This document shows positions 8,226 through 18,300 of a stretch of 30,601 bases of DNA, one piece after another. The stretch is from Melioribacteraceae bacterium. Its GTDB lineage: Bacteria > Bacteroidota > Ignavibacteria > Ignavibacteriales > Melioribacteraceae. Made by a program: the position numbers and the translations under genes. The DNA lies in NCBI GenBank assembly GCA_023230485.1, contig JALNXG010000047.1, positions 1 through 30,601 on the forward strand, in the 5' to 3' direction. The number at the start of each line of letters is the position of its first letter. Position 1 is the stretch's first letter. The notes beneath the pieces were generated by a model. That model was not told the DNA's origin. It saw nothing but the letters and a program-made list of their open reading frames with translations, and did no database searches.

Positions 8226-8597
8226 ATGATTGAGATAAGAATTACATTAGACGAAGCCGTGAAATTACTTAAAGAGAGAATGAATCACGAATTAATCTTT
8301 AGGAAAAAAGATGGTTTCATTAACAAAAGTTATGAGTTTGAGAATCTTACTTTCGCTGAACTATTAAGCATCACGGAGGTTGCCGTATTTGACACTATTG
8401 CTCTGCTGCCATTAGATGTTTTAACGAGTGAAACGAATCTTAAATTAGTAATTACTAAAACTGTCCAGGCGTTATCTCATAATTTCAATAGGGAAGAATA
8501 TTTACTTTATTCATCTCTCAGAACTGATAAACTTTTAAAGCGATTCATAAAAGAATCGCTTTATGCAATGAATAAAAAGACATTTGTAAATAATTAA
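8226..8597 (+). CDS. Hypothetical 123-aa protein
   Basis: Not recognised. The start is strongly supported by AGGAGGG 4 nt before the ATG, the best ribosome binding site in the window. The protein is soluble with no signal peptide or membrane helix. It looks mainly alpha-helical with alternating charged and hydrophobic residues, begins MIEIRITLDEAVKLLKERMN and ends in a basic helix (LLKRFIKESLYAMNKKTF). A hydrophobic centre (EVAVFDTIALLPLDVL) could form a dimer interface. It follows sucC by 65 nt on the same strand and is the last gene before a bidirectional terminator, so it may be co-transcribed with sucC. Functional connection with succinyl-CoA synthetase is not shown. Confidence 0.75.
   Translation: MIEIRITLDEAVKLLKERMNHELIFRKKDGFINKSYEFENLTFAELLSITEVAVFDTIALLPLDVLTSETNLKLVITKTVQALSHNFNREEYLLYSSLRTDKLLKRFIKESLYAMNKKTFVNN
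8536..8563 (+). other. Hairpin inside the 3' end of the 123-aa gene
   Basis: TAAAGCGATTC (8536-8546) and GAATCGCTTTA (8553-8563) are perfect 11-nt complements separated by ATAAAA. The hairpin lies within the last 22 codons and is not followed by a T-tract, so it is not an obvious intrinsic terminator. It may slow ribosomes or protect the transcript end. Confidence 0.55.
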
Positions 8598-8646
8598 TTA
8601 GTAGTTTTGTCTCGTCCTAGAATAAGTTGACGGTATTAATGATGTT

Positions 8647-8682
8647 AAAAAAAGCAGTAAGGATATCCTTACTGCTTTTTTT
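8647..8682. terminator. Bidirectional intrinsic terminator
   Basis: A perfect 22-nt palindrome (8654-8675; arm GCAGTAAGGAT) is flanked by seven A on the left (8647-8653) and seven T on the right (8676-8682), so it gives a stem plus U-tract on either strand. It sits between the convergent 123-aa gene (plus strand, ends 8597) and the TonB-dependent receptor (minus strand, ends 8725), and probably serves both. Confidence 0.93.
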
Positions 8683-8724
8683 GTGTATAAAATTAGGGGT
8701 TTTTTGCGAATATTTTACGAATAA

Positions 8725-11217
8725 TTAGAACATATTCTCTTGATCGCCACCTTCATTTTGGCGCGGCTTATTATTTCGATCTTGCTGGGAAGGATTTAAG
8801 CGGTATGAAACACCAAGATAAAGATTCCTTGAATCCATTCTTCGTGTAGAATTGGATAAGAAACCAAGTCCGGTAGTTTCGCTATCGAATTTACGTGAAT
8901 TAAATAAATCAGTTAAACGAAGTGTTACCGATAAATTACCATTCATAAAATCTTTCCTTAAAGCCATATCTGCAAAATAGGTTTCTTTCATTCTGCTTTG
9001 AGCCGTAACAATTCCTCCGCCCCAACCCATTGACATAATGTAGCTTGGTGAATTATAATTAAAAATTAATTGCAGAATAAATCCTGCAGGAAGATTCATA
9101 TTAGAATTTAATTTTGCCGTCCATGAATTGCTATTTACATTAATATTGGCAACGCCTTTATCATCTAATATAGTTTTGAATACGGAGACATTCGCATTTA
9201 CTTTCCAAAAATCCCACACTGATGTAGTTGCAACAAATTCAGCTCCGTAGCTTTGGCTATGTGAGATATTTTTGAATGTACTGTATGTTACTCCATTCGG
9301 CATTAAGGTCGAAATAGTAGAGATTACATCATTAGTCTCTTTGAAAAATAATGTTGAAGAAAGTGATGTCTTACCGATAAATTTTGAAAGTCCGACTTCG
9401 AGTGAATTAATATATTGCGGATTTAATTTCGGATTTCCTTGGAAAATATTCAATGAATCAGAATAATCTGTATATGGATTTATCTGTCGATTATTCGGTC
9501 TATCTACTCTTCTGCTGTAACTGAACATACCTTCATAATCACTGCCGAAATCATAGCTGAGATGAGCTGAAGGATAAACACTGAAATAATCATTATCGAA
9601 TGAATCGTTTTTATTAACCAACGATGCATCGATTAGCACCTGCTCTAAACGGATACCGGCTTGATATTTCAAACCTCCCCAGATATTAGAATAGATTCCC
9701 CAGCCTGCAATATTTTGTTCATTATAATCAAAATAATTTTGAAGAGAAATATCCTCAAACCAATTAGATGATTTCGAATCTAAATTAAAATATTCATTTC
9801 TCGTGTTCAAATTTTTGTTTACGTATTTAGCACCTGTCTCTATTCTTCCGAAATCCTGAATCGGATCAATATAATTTAATTCTGCTGAATACGATCTAAA
9901 TTTATTATCTGTATTTGATCTTGATATTGAGGTAATTACAGGTTGAAAAAAACTCTGACTAATATTCTGAGCGGAATTCATTTTATTATCATCAAAATCT
10001 GCTTCAAGCGTGAGTTCTTTCCCTTTTGTATCATAAATTTTTTTGTAAAATAAGCTATAAGAAAATGAATGATGATTACGATCAGAAATATTATTACGGT
10101 TAAATGACTGTACGGGATTAGATAAGCCACTTAGATTTTGATTTTGCAATAAGCTGCTATTACCGAAATCCATAGTTCGGTACTTAAAATTCAGGCCAAG
10201 AGTATTCTGCCCATCAATAAACCAATCAGTACCAAGCGAAACATTTTGCATACCCATATCATTTTTGAAAAACTGTGATTGATTAAGCTGTGAGACTCCT
10301 GAAGAGAAGAAATTGGAACGGAGAGTATTATTAGAACCATCGAATTTATTAAATCGCGTGTCATAACTGCCATAGACATTCATATCGGTGCCGCGAAGAT
10401 TTAGATTCATCGAAGTATTATATTTATCACCCGTACCGGCGTTGAGAGAAAAAACACCATTAACTCCAACATTAGATTTTTTCTTTGTGATGATATTTAT
10501 TATACCGGCAGTTCCTTCGGGATCGTATCGTGCCGAGGGATTTGTAACTAGTTCAATCGATTCAATTGTGGAAGCCGGTAATTGTTGAAGAATATCGGAA
10601 GCCGAAAGTCCTTCAGTACCGCCCGGGCGACCGTCAATCAATATTTTGAGATTAGAATTGTTTCTAAATTTTACACCACCATCCGCATCTACCGTAACCG
10701 AAGGAACGTTTTGCATTACATCGAGAGCGTTACCGCCTGAACTTGCAATATTTTTATCCACATTAATTACTTTCTTATCGAGATTATGCTGAATCATCTC
10801 TTGCTCACCTGTTACAACAACTGATTGCACTTGAAAAGCTGCGGGCTTTATATAAATATCGCCAAGATTCGCCTCTTTACTGCGTGGATTTATAAAAATG
10901 CTGTCTATGAAGATTGTTTCAAATCCGATGAAAGAAATTTTTGCGTAGAACTTTCCGGGAGCTAATTTATCTAATGAAAATTGCCCTTTTTTATCTGTAA
11001 CAGTACCTGTTACCATAGTGGAATCACGATAGCGGAAAAGAACGATATTACTATATTCAATTGCACCTTTATCTTGAGAATCTAAAACACGACCGAAAAC
11101 TTTGCCGTCCGACATTAACATCGCACCTGTGGGACGCTGTCCACCCATTTGCTGTTGAGCACTAACGGTTACTGACAAAAATAGAAGAGAAAAGAGGAAA
11201 ATCCTGAAATTTTGCAT
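8725..11217 (-). CDS. TonB-dependent outer-membrane receptor (OMP beta-barrel family)
   Basis: An 830-aa outer-membrane protein. Order of parts: signal peptide (residues 1-20, ending TVSA before QQQ); carboxypeptidase-regulatory-like beta-sandwich (about 38-125: GRVLDSQDKGAIEYSNIVLF to SFIGFETIFI); TonB-box/plug transition QSVVVTGE (131-138); plug with ILIDGRPGG (192-200) and the IESIELVTNPSARYDPEG--GIINIITKK segment (218-246); then about 580 residues of beta-strand-rich barrel with NN/DN-rich loops. This matches the 'outer membrane beta-barrel family protein' group of Bacteroidota, whose substrates are mostly unknown. It ends in a polar tail (QQDRNNKPRQNEGG) after the last strand, which is uncommon. 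No SusD gene follows, arguing against a SusCD glycan system. AGAAAGG precedes the ATG. Substrate not predictable. Confidence 0.93.
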   Translation of the reverse strand: MQNFRIFLFSLLFLSVTVSAQQQMGGQRPTGAMLMSDGKVFGRVLDSQDKGAIEYSNIVLFRYRDSTMVTGTVTDKKGQFSLDKLAPGKFYAKISFIGFETIFIDSIFINPRSKEANLGDIYIKPAAFQVQSVVVTGEQEMIQHNLDKKVINVDKNIASSGGNALDVMQNVPSVTVDADGGVKFRNNSNLKILIDGRPGGTEGLSASDILQQLPASTIESIELVTNPSARYDPEGTAGIINIITKKKSNVGVNGVFSLNAGTGDKYNTSMNLNLRGTDMNVYGSYDTRFNKFDGSNNTLRSNFFSSGVSQLNQSQFFKNDMGMQNVSLGTDWFIDGQNTLGLNFKYRTMDFGNSSLLQNQNLSGLSNPVQSFNRNNISDRNHHSFSYSLFYKKIYDTKGKELTLEADFDDNKMNSAQNISQSFFQPVITSISRSNTDNKFRSYSAELNYIDPIQDFGRIETGAKYVNKNLNTRNEYFNLDSKSSNWFEDISLQNYFDYNEQNIAGWGIYSNIWGGLKYQAGIRLEQVLIDASLVNKNDSFDNDYFSVYPSAHLSYDFGSDYEGMFSYSRRVDRPNNRQINPYTDYSDSLNIFQGNPKLNPQYINSLEVGLSKFIGKTSLSSTLFFKETNDVISTISTLMPNGVTYSTFKNISHSQSYGAEFVATTSVWDFWKVNANVSVFKTILDDKGVANINVNSNSWTAKLNSNMNLPAGFILQLIFNYNSPSYIMSMGWGGGIVTAQSRMKETYFADMALRKDFMNGNLSVTLRLTDLFNSRKFDSETTGLGFLSNSTRRMDSRNLYLGVSYRLNPSQQDRNNKPRQNEGGDQENMF

Positions 11218-11556
11218 TATTTATTACCTTTCTTAGAATTTGACTAAAGATTAAACAAATGTAGATGTAAAAAAGTTTAATTCGGGGAGATATAATGTAA
11301 AAACTTTTATATAAACCGAAGATTAGATGCTCAAGATGGGTGATTGGTTCCATGAAAATCGGCTAATATTTACAAATATTTAGTAATTGTGTATGTAATA
11401 GATATTTTGAACTCGAAAGCGGCGGCAGGTGGAAAGGACTGGAGCGCATACAGGTGGGGCGGCATATAGAATAACTAATTTATATTAAAATATAGCAGGT
11501 TCATTTCGAGCTAAGCCGCTGAGAAGAATACTCCTATTAACCGAAGTTACTCTATA
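11218..11556. other. 339-nt intergenic region with GC-rich island
   Basis: No convincing gene. It should hold the promoter of the TonB-dependent receptor near its left edge and the 3' end of the histidine kinase transcript near its right edge. Positions 11412-11463 are about 67 percent G+C (35 of 52), in sharp contrast to the AT-rich flanks, with CAGGTGG twice (11426-11432 and 11451-11457). CTCGAAA (11412-11418) is complementary to TTTCGAG (11504-11510), and AGCGGC to GCCGCT (11515-11520), so the segment has loose terminal inverted-repeat character. No terminator-like hairpin with a T-tract was found for the kinase gene. Confidence 0.5.
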
Positions 11557-14247
11557 TTAATAAAATGTAATAATAAAGGAAGTGCCCTTCCCTTTTTCAC
11601 TTTCTACACGAATTTCTGCGTCATTAATGTTACAATAGTTTTTAACTAGTGCAAGCCCAAGCCCTGTTCCCTCAAACTTTCTTGTGTAACCTTCTTCTTC
11701 CTGCGAAAATGGAGTAAATAATCGAGATTTATATTCATCGGACATTCCAATGCCCGTATCTGAAATTGTCATTTCTAATTTATTAAGCAGATTTTTTTTA
11801 AGAGAAACGGTAATTGATCCACTTTCAGTATATTTTATTGCATTATCGATTAAGTTAGCGGCGATCTGCCCTAGGCTATATTCATCTGCGTACATGGAAA
11901 AATCAATATCTTGAGCGATGTCAAGAAATAATTCCAACCCTTTGATTCGCAGAGCTTCTCTATATTCGTTAACCACTTTATTAATAATATCATATTCTAA
12001 ATCAATTTTGCGATAAGTTGGTATATAACTCCCTAATTGCATTTCGGACATATTTAAAATAAGATCGATTGTTCTGATAAGACGTTTCGATGCAGAAGAG
12101 ATACTATTAAATCCTTCCAAAAATTCTTTATCAATTTTTTCGCTTACCTCTTCTTTTATCAATCCAAGGAAACTAAGAATTACATTAATAGGTGAGCGAA
12201 TTTCGTGTGACATTTGGGCAAGAAATTCGGTTTTAACTTTATCGGCATTTTCGGCTAGTTCGCGAGCCAGAAGAAGTTCGTCTTCATAATTTTTTAAATC
12301 GTTGATATCGGTAATAAAACCTTCAATAAAAATTACATCCCCAAATTCATCAAAGATTGTTTTTCCTTTTTCCCATACCCACCTTACCTCGCCATCGGCA
12401 CGTTTAATTTTATAGATGAAATTATGCTGAGATTTGCTATCTCTTGCTTTGTCAGTTTCTTCAATAATCATTTGGTGAAATTCAGGAAGAATTAATTTGG
12501 TATAGGAGATAAGGTTATTATAGAGAAGGGCTTCACGGGAATACCCTGTTAATTGCTGAACACCCTCACTCATGAAAAGCATCGTCCAATCATCATCATA
12601 CCTGCATCGATAAGCCATACCGGGTAGATTAGAGAAAAGAGTTTCGAGTATTCTCTGGTTTTCAGTAAGTTGATATTCAGCCGCCATTCTTTTATCTTCT
12701 TCAAGCATAAACTCAAGCGCATAGCCCAAATCCATTGCTAATTCCTTTAGAATCTCGATCTCCTTTGTTTCGAAGAAATTATCCGTATCTGAAAAAAATG
12801 AAATAAAAGAATCCATTTTTCCATTAACCGAGATAGCAAAAATGCCAAACGATTTTATATCATGCTTCATTATTTCTTTTACCCATTCAGAACTCGGATC
12901 ATAACCATCTAAATTCTGACTTACGAAAAAATCTTTTTTTATACAATCATTATCATCAATTCCAAAAAGACTTATAATATCATTAAACGCAACAAGACTT
13001 CTCCCCGGAATGATTTCAGAACCAGATTTGGCAATTAAATTGATTTTTTTATTTTCATAATCGATTTCACTAATCCAAGCAGCAATATATTTCCCATCAG
13101 CAACTGCTATATTGCACGCTTCTTCAAATAAGCTATGTTTTTCTTTAACCCGTACAATAGATTGATTAATATTACTTAAAACCGTTAAAGTGCGGTTTAG
13201 TTTAACTATCTTTTTATTATAGTTTCTAGTCAGCTCTGCTTTTTCGGATTCAGATTTTACTTGTTCCTGCAAAATTTTTTTTTCATTATCTCTGAAAAGA
13301 AAAAAGATAAATAACGCTACGCCTGTAATTAGGAAAGCAATAATAGCAAAAAGAAGATATGCTCTTATATAAAGATCGGCATAGATTTCATCGTTGTCCT
13401 GCTTGGTAATAAGGAACCAATCGGTATTTTTAATAGGTCTAAAATCAGCCGTTACATCTTTATTTCGATAATCAACTCCATCAATTATACCATGTTTACC
13501 AGAAATACCTTGTGAAGCTGGGAGATTTTTTAGTGAAAGCGGTAATTTGAGTTTTAGTGCACTTTCTTTTCTATGCCTTAATTCGTTTAGATAAATGACA
13601 TCATTATTTGATCTTTTTACTATTACAAATTCCATAGATTCAGTTTCATACGGAGCTTTGTTAATCAATGGGTAGAGATATGCGAAAGGATCTACGTCAA
13701 GGACAATAAGGCAAGATTGGTTCTTTGCTGATATAGGGATAAAAATATCTAAATGGATTCTATCTGTATTATGAGCAACATGAATATCATTTATTATTAT
13801 TTGGGATTGATTTATCCTAAGTTTAATAATGCTCTTATTATAAGTTGGGAGAAGTAATGATGATGAAGCAGATGTAATTCTTCTTTCCCCCGTTGAATCT
13901 AACAAATATACACCTGCATAGTCATTAGAATAGCGGATATTATCGAAGAACTTACTAATCTCGGTTATTAAGTGAATATCTCTATTATTACAATATTTTT
14001 CTAACGCAGAAATTAGAAAAGGATTACTTTGAATAGTCCGGGCATCAGCAAGACGTTCGGAAATCCAATCTGAGATTTGGCTCTCTTTAAGTTGACCGAT
14101 AGATTGCAATTCATTGTACTTAACTTTTTTTAAGTTCTCTTTCAGCGCAAAATAAATAATAACCCCGGCGGAAACTATTGCAAAAACGGCTATTAAATAA
14201 ATCACTACTAATCTATTTCTATTCTGTCGAAGGTCCTTACCGGTCAT
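11557..14247 (-). CDS. Sensor histidine kinase with periplasmic sensor, GAF-like and PAS domains
   Basis: An 896-aa inner-membrane kinase. Parts: helix 1 (about 12-34); a roughly 255-residue periplasmic region (35-290) of the CACHE type, with the characteristic GVYLLDSTGERRITS and NTDWFLI stretches; helix 2 (about 294-318); coiled-coil linker; GAF-like domain (about 350-515); PAS domain (about 530-650: GMAYRCRYDDDWTMLFMSEGVQQLTGYS and the PAC-like WVWEKGKTIFDEFGDVIFIEGFITDI region); dimerisation helix with phospho-acceptor H681 in FLAQMSHEIRSP; HATPase with N-box NLIDNAIKY (798-806), G1 DTGIGM, F-box LFTPFSQEE and G2 GTGLGLALVKNY. No receiver domain and no response-regulator gene adjacent, so it is an orphan kinase. 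The sensed ligand and target are unknown. The ATG at 14247 gives a natural short cytoplasmic N-terminus. Confidence 0.93.
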   Translation of the reverse strand: MTGKDLRQNRNRLVVIYLIAVFAIVSAGVIIYFALKENLKKVKYNELQSIGQLKESQISDWISERLADARTIQSNPFLISALEKYCNNRDIHLITEISKFFDNIRYSNDYAGVYLLDSTGERRITSASSSLLLPTYNKSIIKLRINQSQIIINDIHVAHNTDRIHLDIFIPISAKNQSCLIVLDVDPFAYLYPLINKAPYETESMEFVIVKRSNNDVIYLNELRHRKESALKLKLPLSLKNLPASQGISGKHGIIDGVDYRNKDVTADFRPIKNTDWFLITKQDNDEIYADLYIRAYLLFAIIAFLITGVALFIFFLFRDNEKKILQEQVKSESEKAELTRNYNKKIVKLNRTLTVLSNINQSIVRVKEKHSLFEEACNIAVADGKYIAAWISEIDYENKKINLIAKSGSEIIPGRSLVAFNDIISLFGIDDNDCIKKDFFVSQNLDGYDPSSEWVKEIMKHDIKSFGIFAISVNGKMDSFISFFSDTDNFFETKEIEILKELAMDLGYALEFMLEEDKRMAAEYQLTENQRILETLFSNLPGMAYRCRYDDDWTMLFMSEGVQQLTGYSREALLYNNLISYTKLILPEFHQMIIEETDKARDSKSQHNFIYKIKRADGEVRWVWEKGKTIFDEFGDVIFIEGFITDINDLKNYEDELLLARELAENADKVKTEFLAQMSHEIRSPINVILSFLGLIKEEVSEKIDKEFLEGFNSISSASKRLIRTIDLILNMSEMQLGSYIPTYRKIDLEYDIINKVVNEYREALRIKGLELFLDIAQDIDFSMYADEYSLGQIAANLIDNAIKYTESGSITVSLKKNLLNKLEMTISDTGIGMSDEYKSRLFTPFSQEEEGYTRKFEGTGLGLALVKNYCNINDAEIRVESEKGKGTSFIITFY

Positions 14248-14489
14248 TAATTAGTTGTATTTGATAATCGTGGACGAAATAGTCCGAGCAAATCCTATAA
14301 ACTATTATCGAAGATTGATAAAAATAATGAAGTGGATATAAAAAAAGAAGCAAATAATAAGAGAGTTAAAATAATTATCAATAGAAAAATTTAAGCTCAT
14401 TTAGAATCTTTGCATGGTTTCGTGTGATTACATAGGCAGAAAAAGCGATTAAACTTTGAGGAAAATTGAGTGAGTGAATAGCTGATATA
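14248..14489. other. Intergenic region upstream of the histidine kinase
   Basis: The 308-nt gap between the histidine kinase start (14247) and the protease stop (14556) contains no open reading frame that looks coding. The kinase promoter must lie here, but no clear -35/-10 pair stands out in the strongly AT-rich sequence. The only structured element is the terminator at its right end, listed separately. Confidence 0.4.
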
Positions 14490-14515
14490 AAACACCCCAC
14501 CAGAGCGGGGTGTTT
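14490..14515 (-). terminator. Intrinsic terminator of the protease operon
   Basis: AAACACCCC (14490-14498) pairs perfectly with GGGGTGTTT (14507-14515) around an 8-nt loop. On the minus strand the stem ends in a run of T followed by ATAT. It lies 41 nt after the stop codon of the protease gene at 14556 and probably ends the four-gene transcript that begins near 28.86 kb. Confidence 0.85.
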
Positions 14516-14555
14516 AGGGCATTTTTTTAACTCCCATTGCAGGAGCTAAAAAATT

Positions 14556-15370
14556 TTATTTAAGCAGAATCATCTTCTTTTGATTTACGTAATTGCCTGC
14601 TTTGATTTGATAAATATAAACTCCGCTTGCCAGTTGTACGTTATGGTCATTGCGGCTATTCCATTTTATTACGTGATAACCTGCGGGACTGTTTTCCTTA
14701 TTAAATAATTTTACTCTCTGACCCAAAATGTTATATATCGCTATCTCTACATTTGCTTTTTCAGGCAGAGCGAATCTTATTGTAGTCTCGGGGTTAAATG
14801 GATTCGGGTAATTTTGATATAATATAAAATCTGTCGGAAGGACTATATCATCATTGCTGTATTCCACTTCCACTTGATTACCGAATCTATCGGCTGCTTT
14901 TAAGTCAACAAGCTTTATGATTTTGCCTTTTAAGAGTTTGAATAATAATCCGTCCTCGCTCGAAATGGTCTCGTTCTTAAAACTATATGCAATTACTTTT
15001 AATGTATCATTTTCAATCTTGTAAGAAAATTCCATTCCTTTGAGTAAGTCGCCTGCAATGAGGTCGCCTTCTGCGGCTCCGTTAAGTGCTATTTTTAGTT
15101 CTATACCTGCTATACCGATTCCCTTTTTAAGATACACTCCTGTATCTGTAAAACGGAATTTCGGAGTATCACCTGCAAGCATCTTAGCTCCACCGTTTGG
15201 GTTGAGGACTTTATTAATGATTGCTACTATATCAAGAATATTTACCTGTCCATCATCATTAAAATCCGCAGCAGCGAGAATGAAGGGTTGTGGATTTTGA
15301 CTGAGTATATAATTTACTACTGTAGTTATATCGAGAATATTAACCGCGAGGTCTCCATTAGCATCTCCTG
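14556..15370 (-). repeat. Dockerin-to-sorting-domain segment, shared with 21815-22629
   Basis: The last 270 codons of protease copy B match the last 270 codons of copy A with few amino-acid changes, most of them in the second dockerin loop or the last 12 residues, and the nucleotide match is patchy, with stretches of about 100 nt identical (for example around 15137-15240 against 22405-22505). Differences are mostly at third codon positions. This is either strong purifying selection or recent gene conversion between the copies. Confidence 0.75.
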
Positions 15371-18300
15371 CGGTTGCTGTAAGAACGGTTGTATTTACAA
15401 CTTTCGAGAAATCAGATTCTGTAAAATCTGTTTTTACGACTTTATACTGATAGTAATATTTTGATAATGGCTGAACACTGAAATCGGTATAAAGAGTATC
15501 AGTGATAAGAGAGGTATTAATCTGTTGAGGTGCAGTAAGAGTAGTATCATCAATATGATTAAAGCGATAGAGGTTATAACCGAGAAGAGTTTCAAGATCG
15601 GAGGGAGTAGTCCATTCGAGATCGACTTTTCCAATACCGGCGGATGCAGTAAATTCAGTAGAAGCAGAACCCGCAGCATCGATTAGGAATTCAAAACGCA
15701 TATCTTCTAATGGAATTTCCCACCCTTCTAAATCTTTTGCTTGTGATACTCGGATACGATTAATCCCATCACCGGAATATAATTTTACTGTTTTATAAAC
15801 TGTCCATATTTTTCCATCTTCTGACCAATGACCATCTTCATTTACGCTATTTGAAGAGAATGGGTAACGAACACCGAAGCCCACTTCGGGGATGAAATTT
15901 TTATTCATTTCCCGATTGAAATAGACATCAAACTTCTGCTTTCCTATTCCAACAGGATCAACCTTCTCATCCTGAGCATCTTTGCCATTAACAAGTACTT
16001 TCCAAACAACTCCGTGACAGGAATCAGGAGGAGCAGATAAGTAAGGTGAAAAGATTGCTCTTGGAGTAGTGGGATTTTCCATAAAATCAGTGATAAAGTT
16101 TTCAATTTTTAATGAGTCACTTGTTCCCCAATATTGATACTGAATTCTTTGAAAATCGGCAGAACTATTGTAATAGGTATAAAATTTTGTCAAATAAATT
16201 TTTGTATCTTTATAAAAAGTTCCATTCCATTCACGATAATATTTATAATATTCTGATATCCAACTATTATAATTCCCACTCAAATCGATATCATATGTAT
16301 AAGGAGGCATTCTATAATTTATAAAATTATTATAAAATAAATTATTAGAAAGAGAATATATTGCAGAATTCAAATAATTATTAATATAATAAGATGAACT
16401 AGTGGAAGGTCCAATAAAATTATTAAATTTCGCCATACGAAATGAATAAAAAATTTCTCCTGAAGCAATTACTAAATTATTTACAACAGAATCTACAAAA
16501 CCAATAGCATATCCAGAAGCATATCCTTGAGAACTCGTAAAAATTGAATTAAAAACACTGGCAGGGTTCACATAACTAGCGCTACCTAAAGGCCAATTCA
16601 AATTTTCAAATGAACAGTAAGAAAACCTATTTTTTATACTATAATCATTTCTAAAAGTAAAAATTGTACCTGCACCTCCTCCCCATGGAGAATATCCAAC
16701 AAATGAAATTAGACTATCAGGTTTTCCTTCGGCAATAAGGCGTCCACTTATAGGTACTGTTTTATCCGGGTAAAATAGAATCTTTGTTCCCGGTTTTATG
16801 ATTAGCGTTCCGTCAACGCCTACTTTAAAGCTCTTATTCACGAGATATAATCTATCAGCGTAAAGAGTCTTGGTACTATCTAATACCCCGAATAATTCCT
16901 CTCCATTTTCGGCAGTAAAAACGAAATTCCGGGAAAGTGTATCTTCGCATCCCTTATACCAATATGATAATACAAATGTAATATCACGTCCGTGAGCAAC
17001 GTTTGGACTAATCTTAAATTTCATCGGGTCTTTTTCACTCGTGCGTGTAGCATAGGGACTAATGCTGCCTATATAAGAGGTAGGTTTGATTATCTCAACC
17101 GTAGTTGGGTCTTCAAACTCAGCGAGTTTTATTTTCCAATAAACACTATCCACCTGTCCGCCTGTATTACGAGCACTGAACCAAAGCTGGATAGTTTCCC
17201 CCGCATCCACATTCCCATCCCTATCATCATTATCAAGAGTATCCACCATTGTATTATTAAGAAACCATACTTCAGGTTTTGGAATAAAATCTAATGCTTT
17301 ATTTAGTTTAATAATACCGGTAGTCGATTGTATTAATTTTACCCACATAAATTCAGGTGTTTCTTCATCAATCGGAATCAATTTTCTATAAAGAGCTAAT
17401 CCACCACTTGCTAATGGTGCGGACATAGATGTGCCGTTATAAACACGATAACCACCTTTAGGTATTGTACTAATAATTTCAGAACCGGGTGCTGTTAATT
17501 CATAATTCAATAAATCATTATATAAACTAAAAGTTGGTCCATCTTGATCATAATTAGAAAATCCGGCATTTGCTTCTATTCCAAGTACGAATGAAAAAGC
17601 TGCCGGGAAGAATGGAGCACATCCCGTACCGGGTCCAATACATCTGCTATCATTTCCTGCTGCTGCAACAAGTAAAGTAGTAGAATAAGCATTGGCAAGT
17701 GCTGCTTCCATTGTAGCTGAGCGAGAATAACTCCCGAAACTCATATTTATAACAGTAGCACCCTTATTACTCGCATATATTATTGCTTGAGTTATCGTGG
17801 ATGCATCGCCTCTTCCGCTGCTTTGAAATACTTTCAGAGGCATTATTTTAGCACCCCAATTAGCTCCCGCAATACCGATTCCATTATTTGCTTCTGCCGC
17901 TGCAATTCCTGCAACGTGAGTGCCATGGCTATTATCATCAGTTGGATTATTATCCCAATTAATCCAATCCCACCCCCTTACGTCATCCACGAATCCATTA
18001 TGATCATCATCATATCCGTTATCGGGAATTTCATTTGGATTGCTCCATATCTTATTAATTAAATCGGGATGAAGCCAATCCACACCCGTATCGAGAATAG
18101 CAATTACTTGCGAAGTATCGCCTGTTGTTTTTGACCAGACTTGATCAATTTCGGTAGCAGGAATCCCCCACTGCTGACTATAAAGAGGATCATTAGGTGT
18201 AACCGCATCAGTGGCATCTTTTGGAGCAGAATTAAAATTGGTTTTTATATTAGGATGATTCTTGAGCCACTCGATCATTTCGCTTTCGCTTAATTCGGGA

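Noticed and set aside
11162..11353. Minus-strand open frame of 63 codons overlapping the TonB receptor start
   Set aside because: No ribosome binding site, overlaps the signal peptide region in another frame, and the composition looks like AT-rich chance.
15040..15300. Plus-strand frame starting MSKSPAMRSPSAAP, also seen at 22299-22523
   Set aside because: Looks like a repeated small protein but is the complement of the dockerin/cohesin-like segment shared by the two proteases.
17787..18062. Plus-strand frame of 91 codons opposite the protease catalytic domain (and the matching 136-codon frame at 25043-25453)
   Set aside because: Both are antisense shadows of the same conserved protease region, so their similarity comes from paralogy of the true genes.
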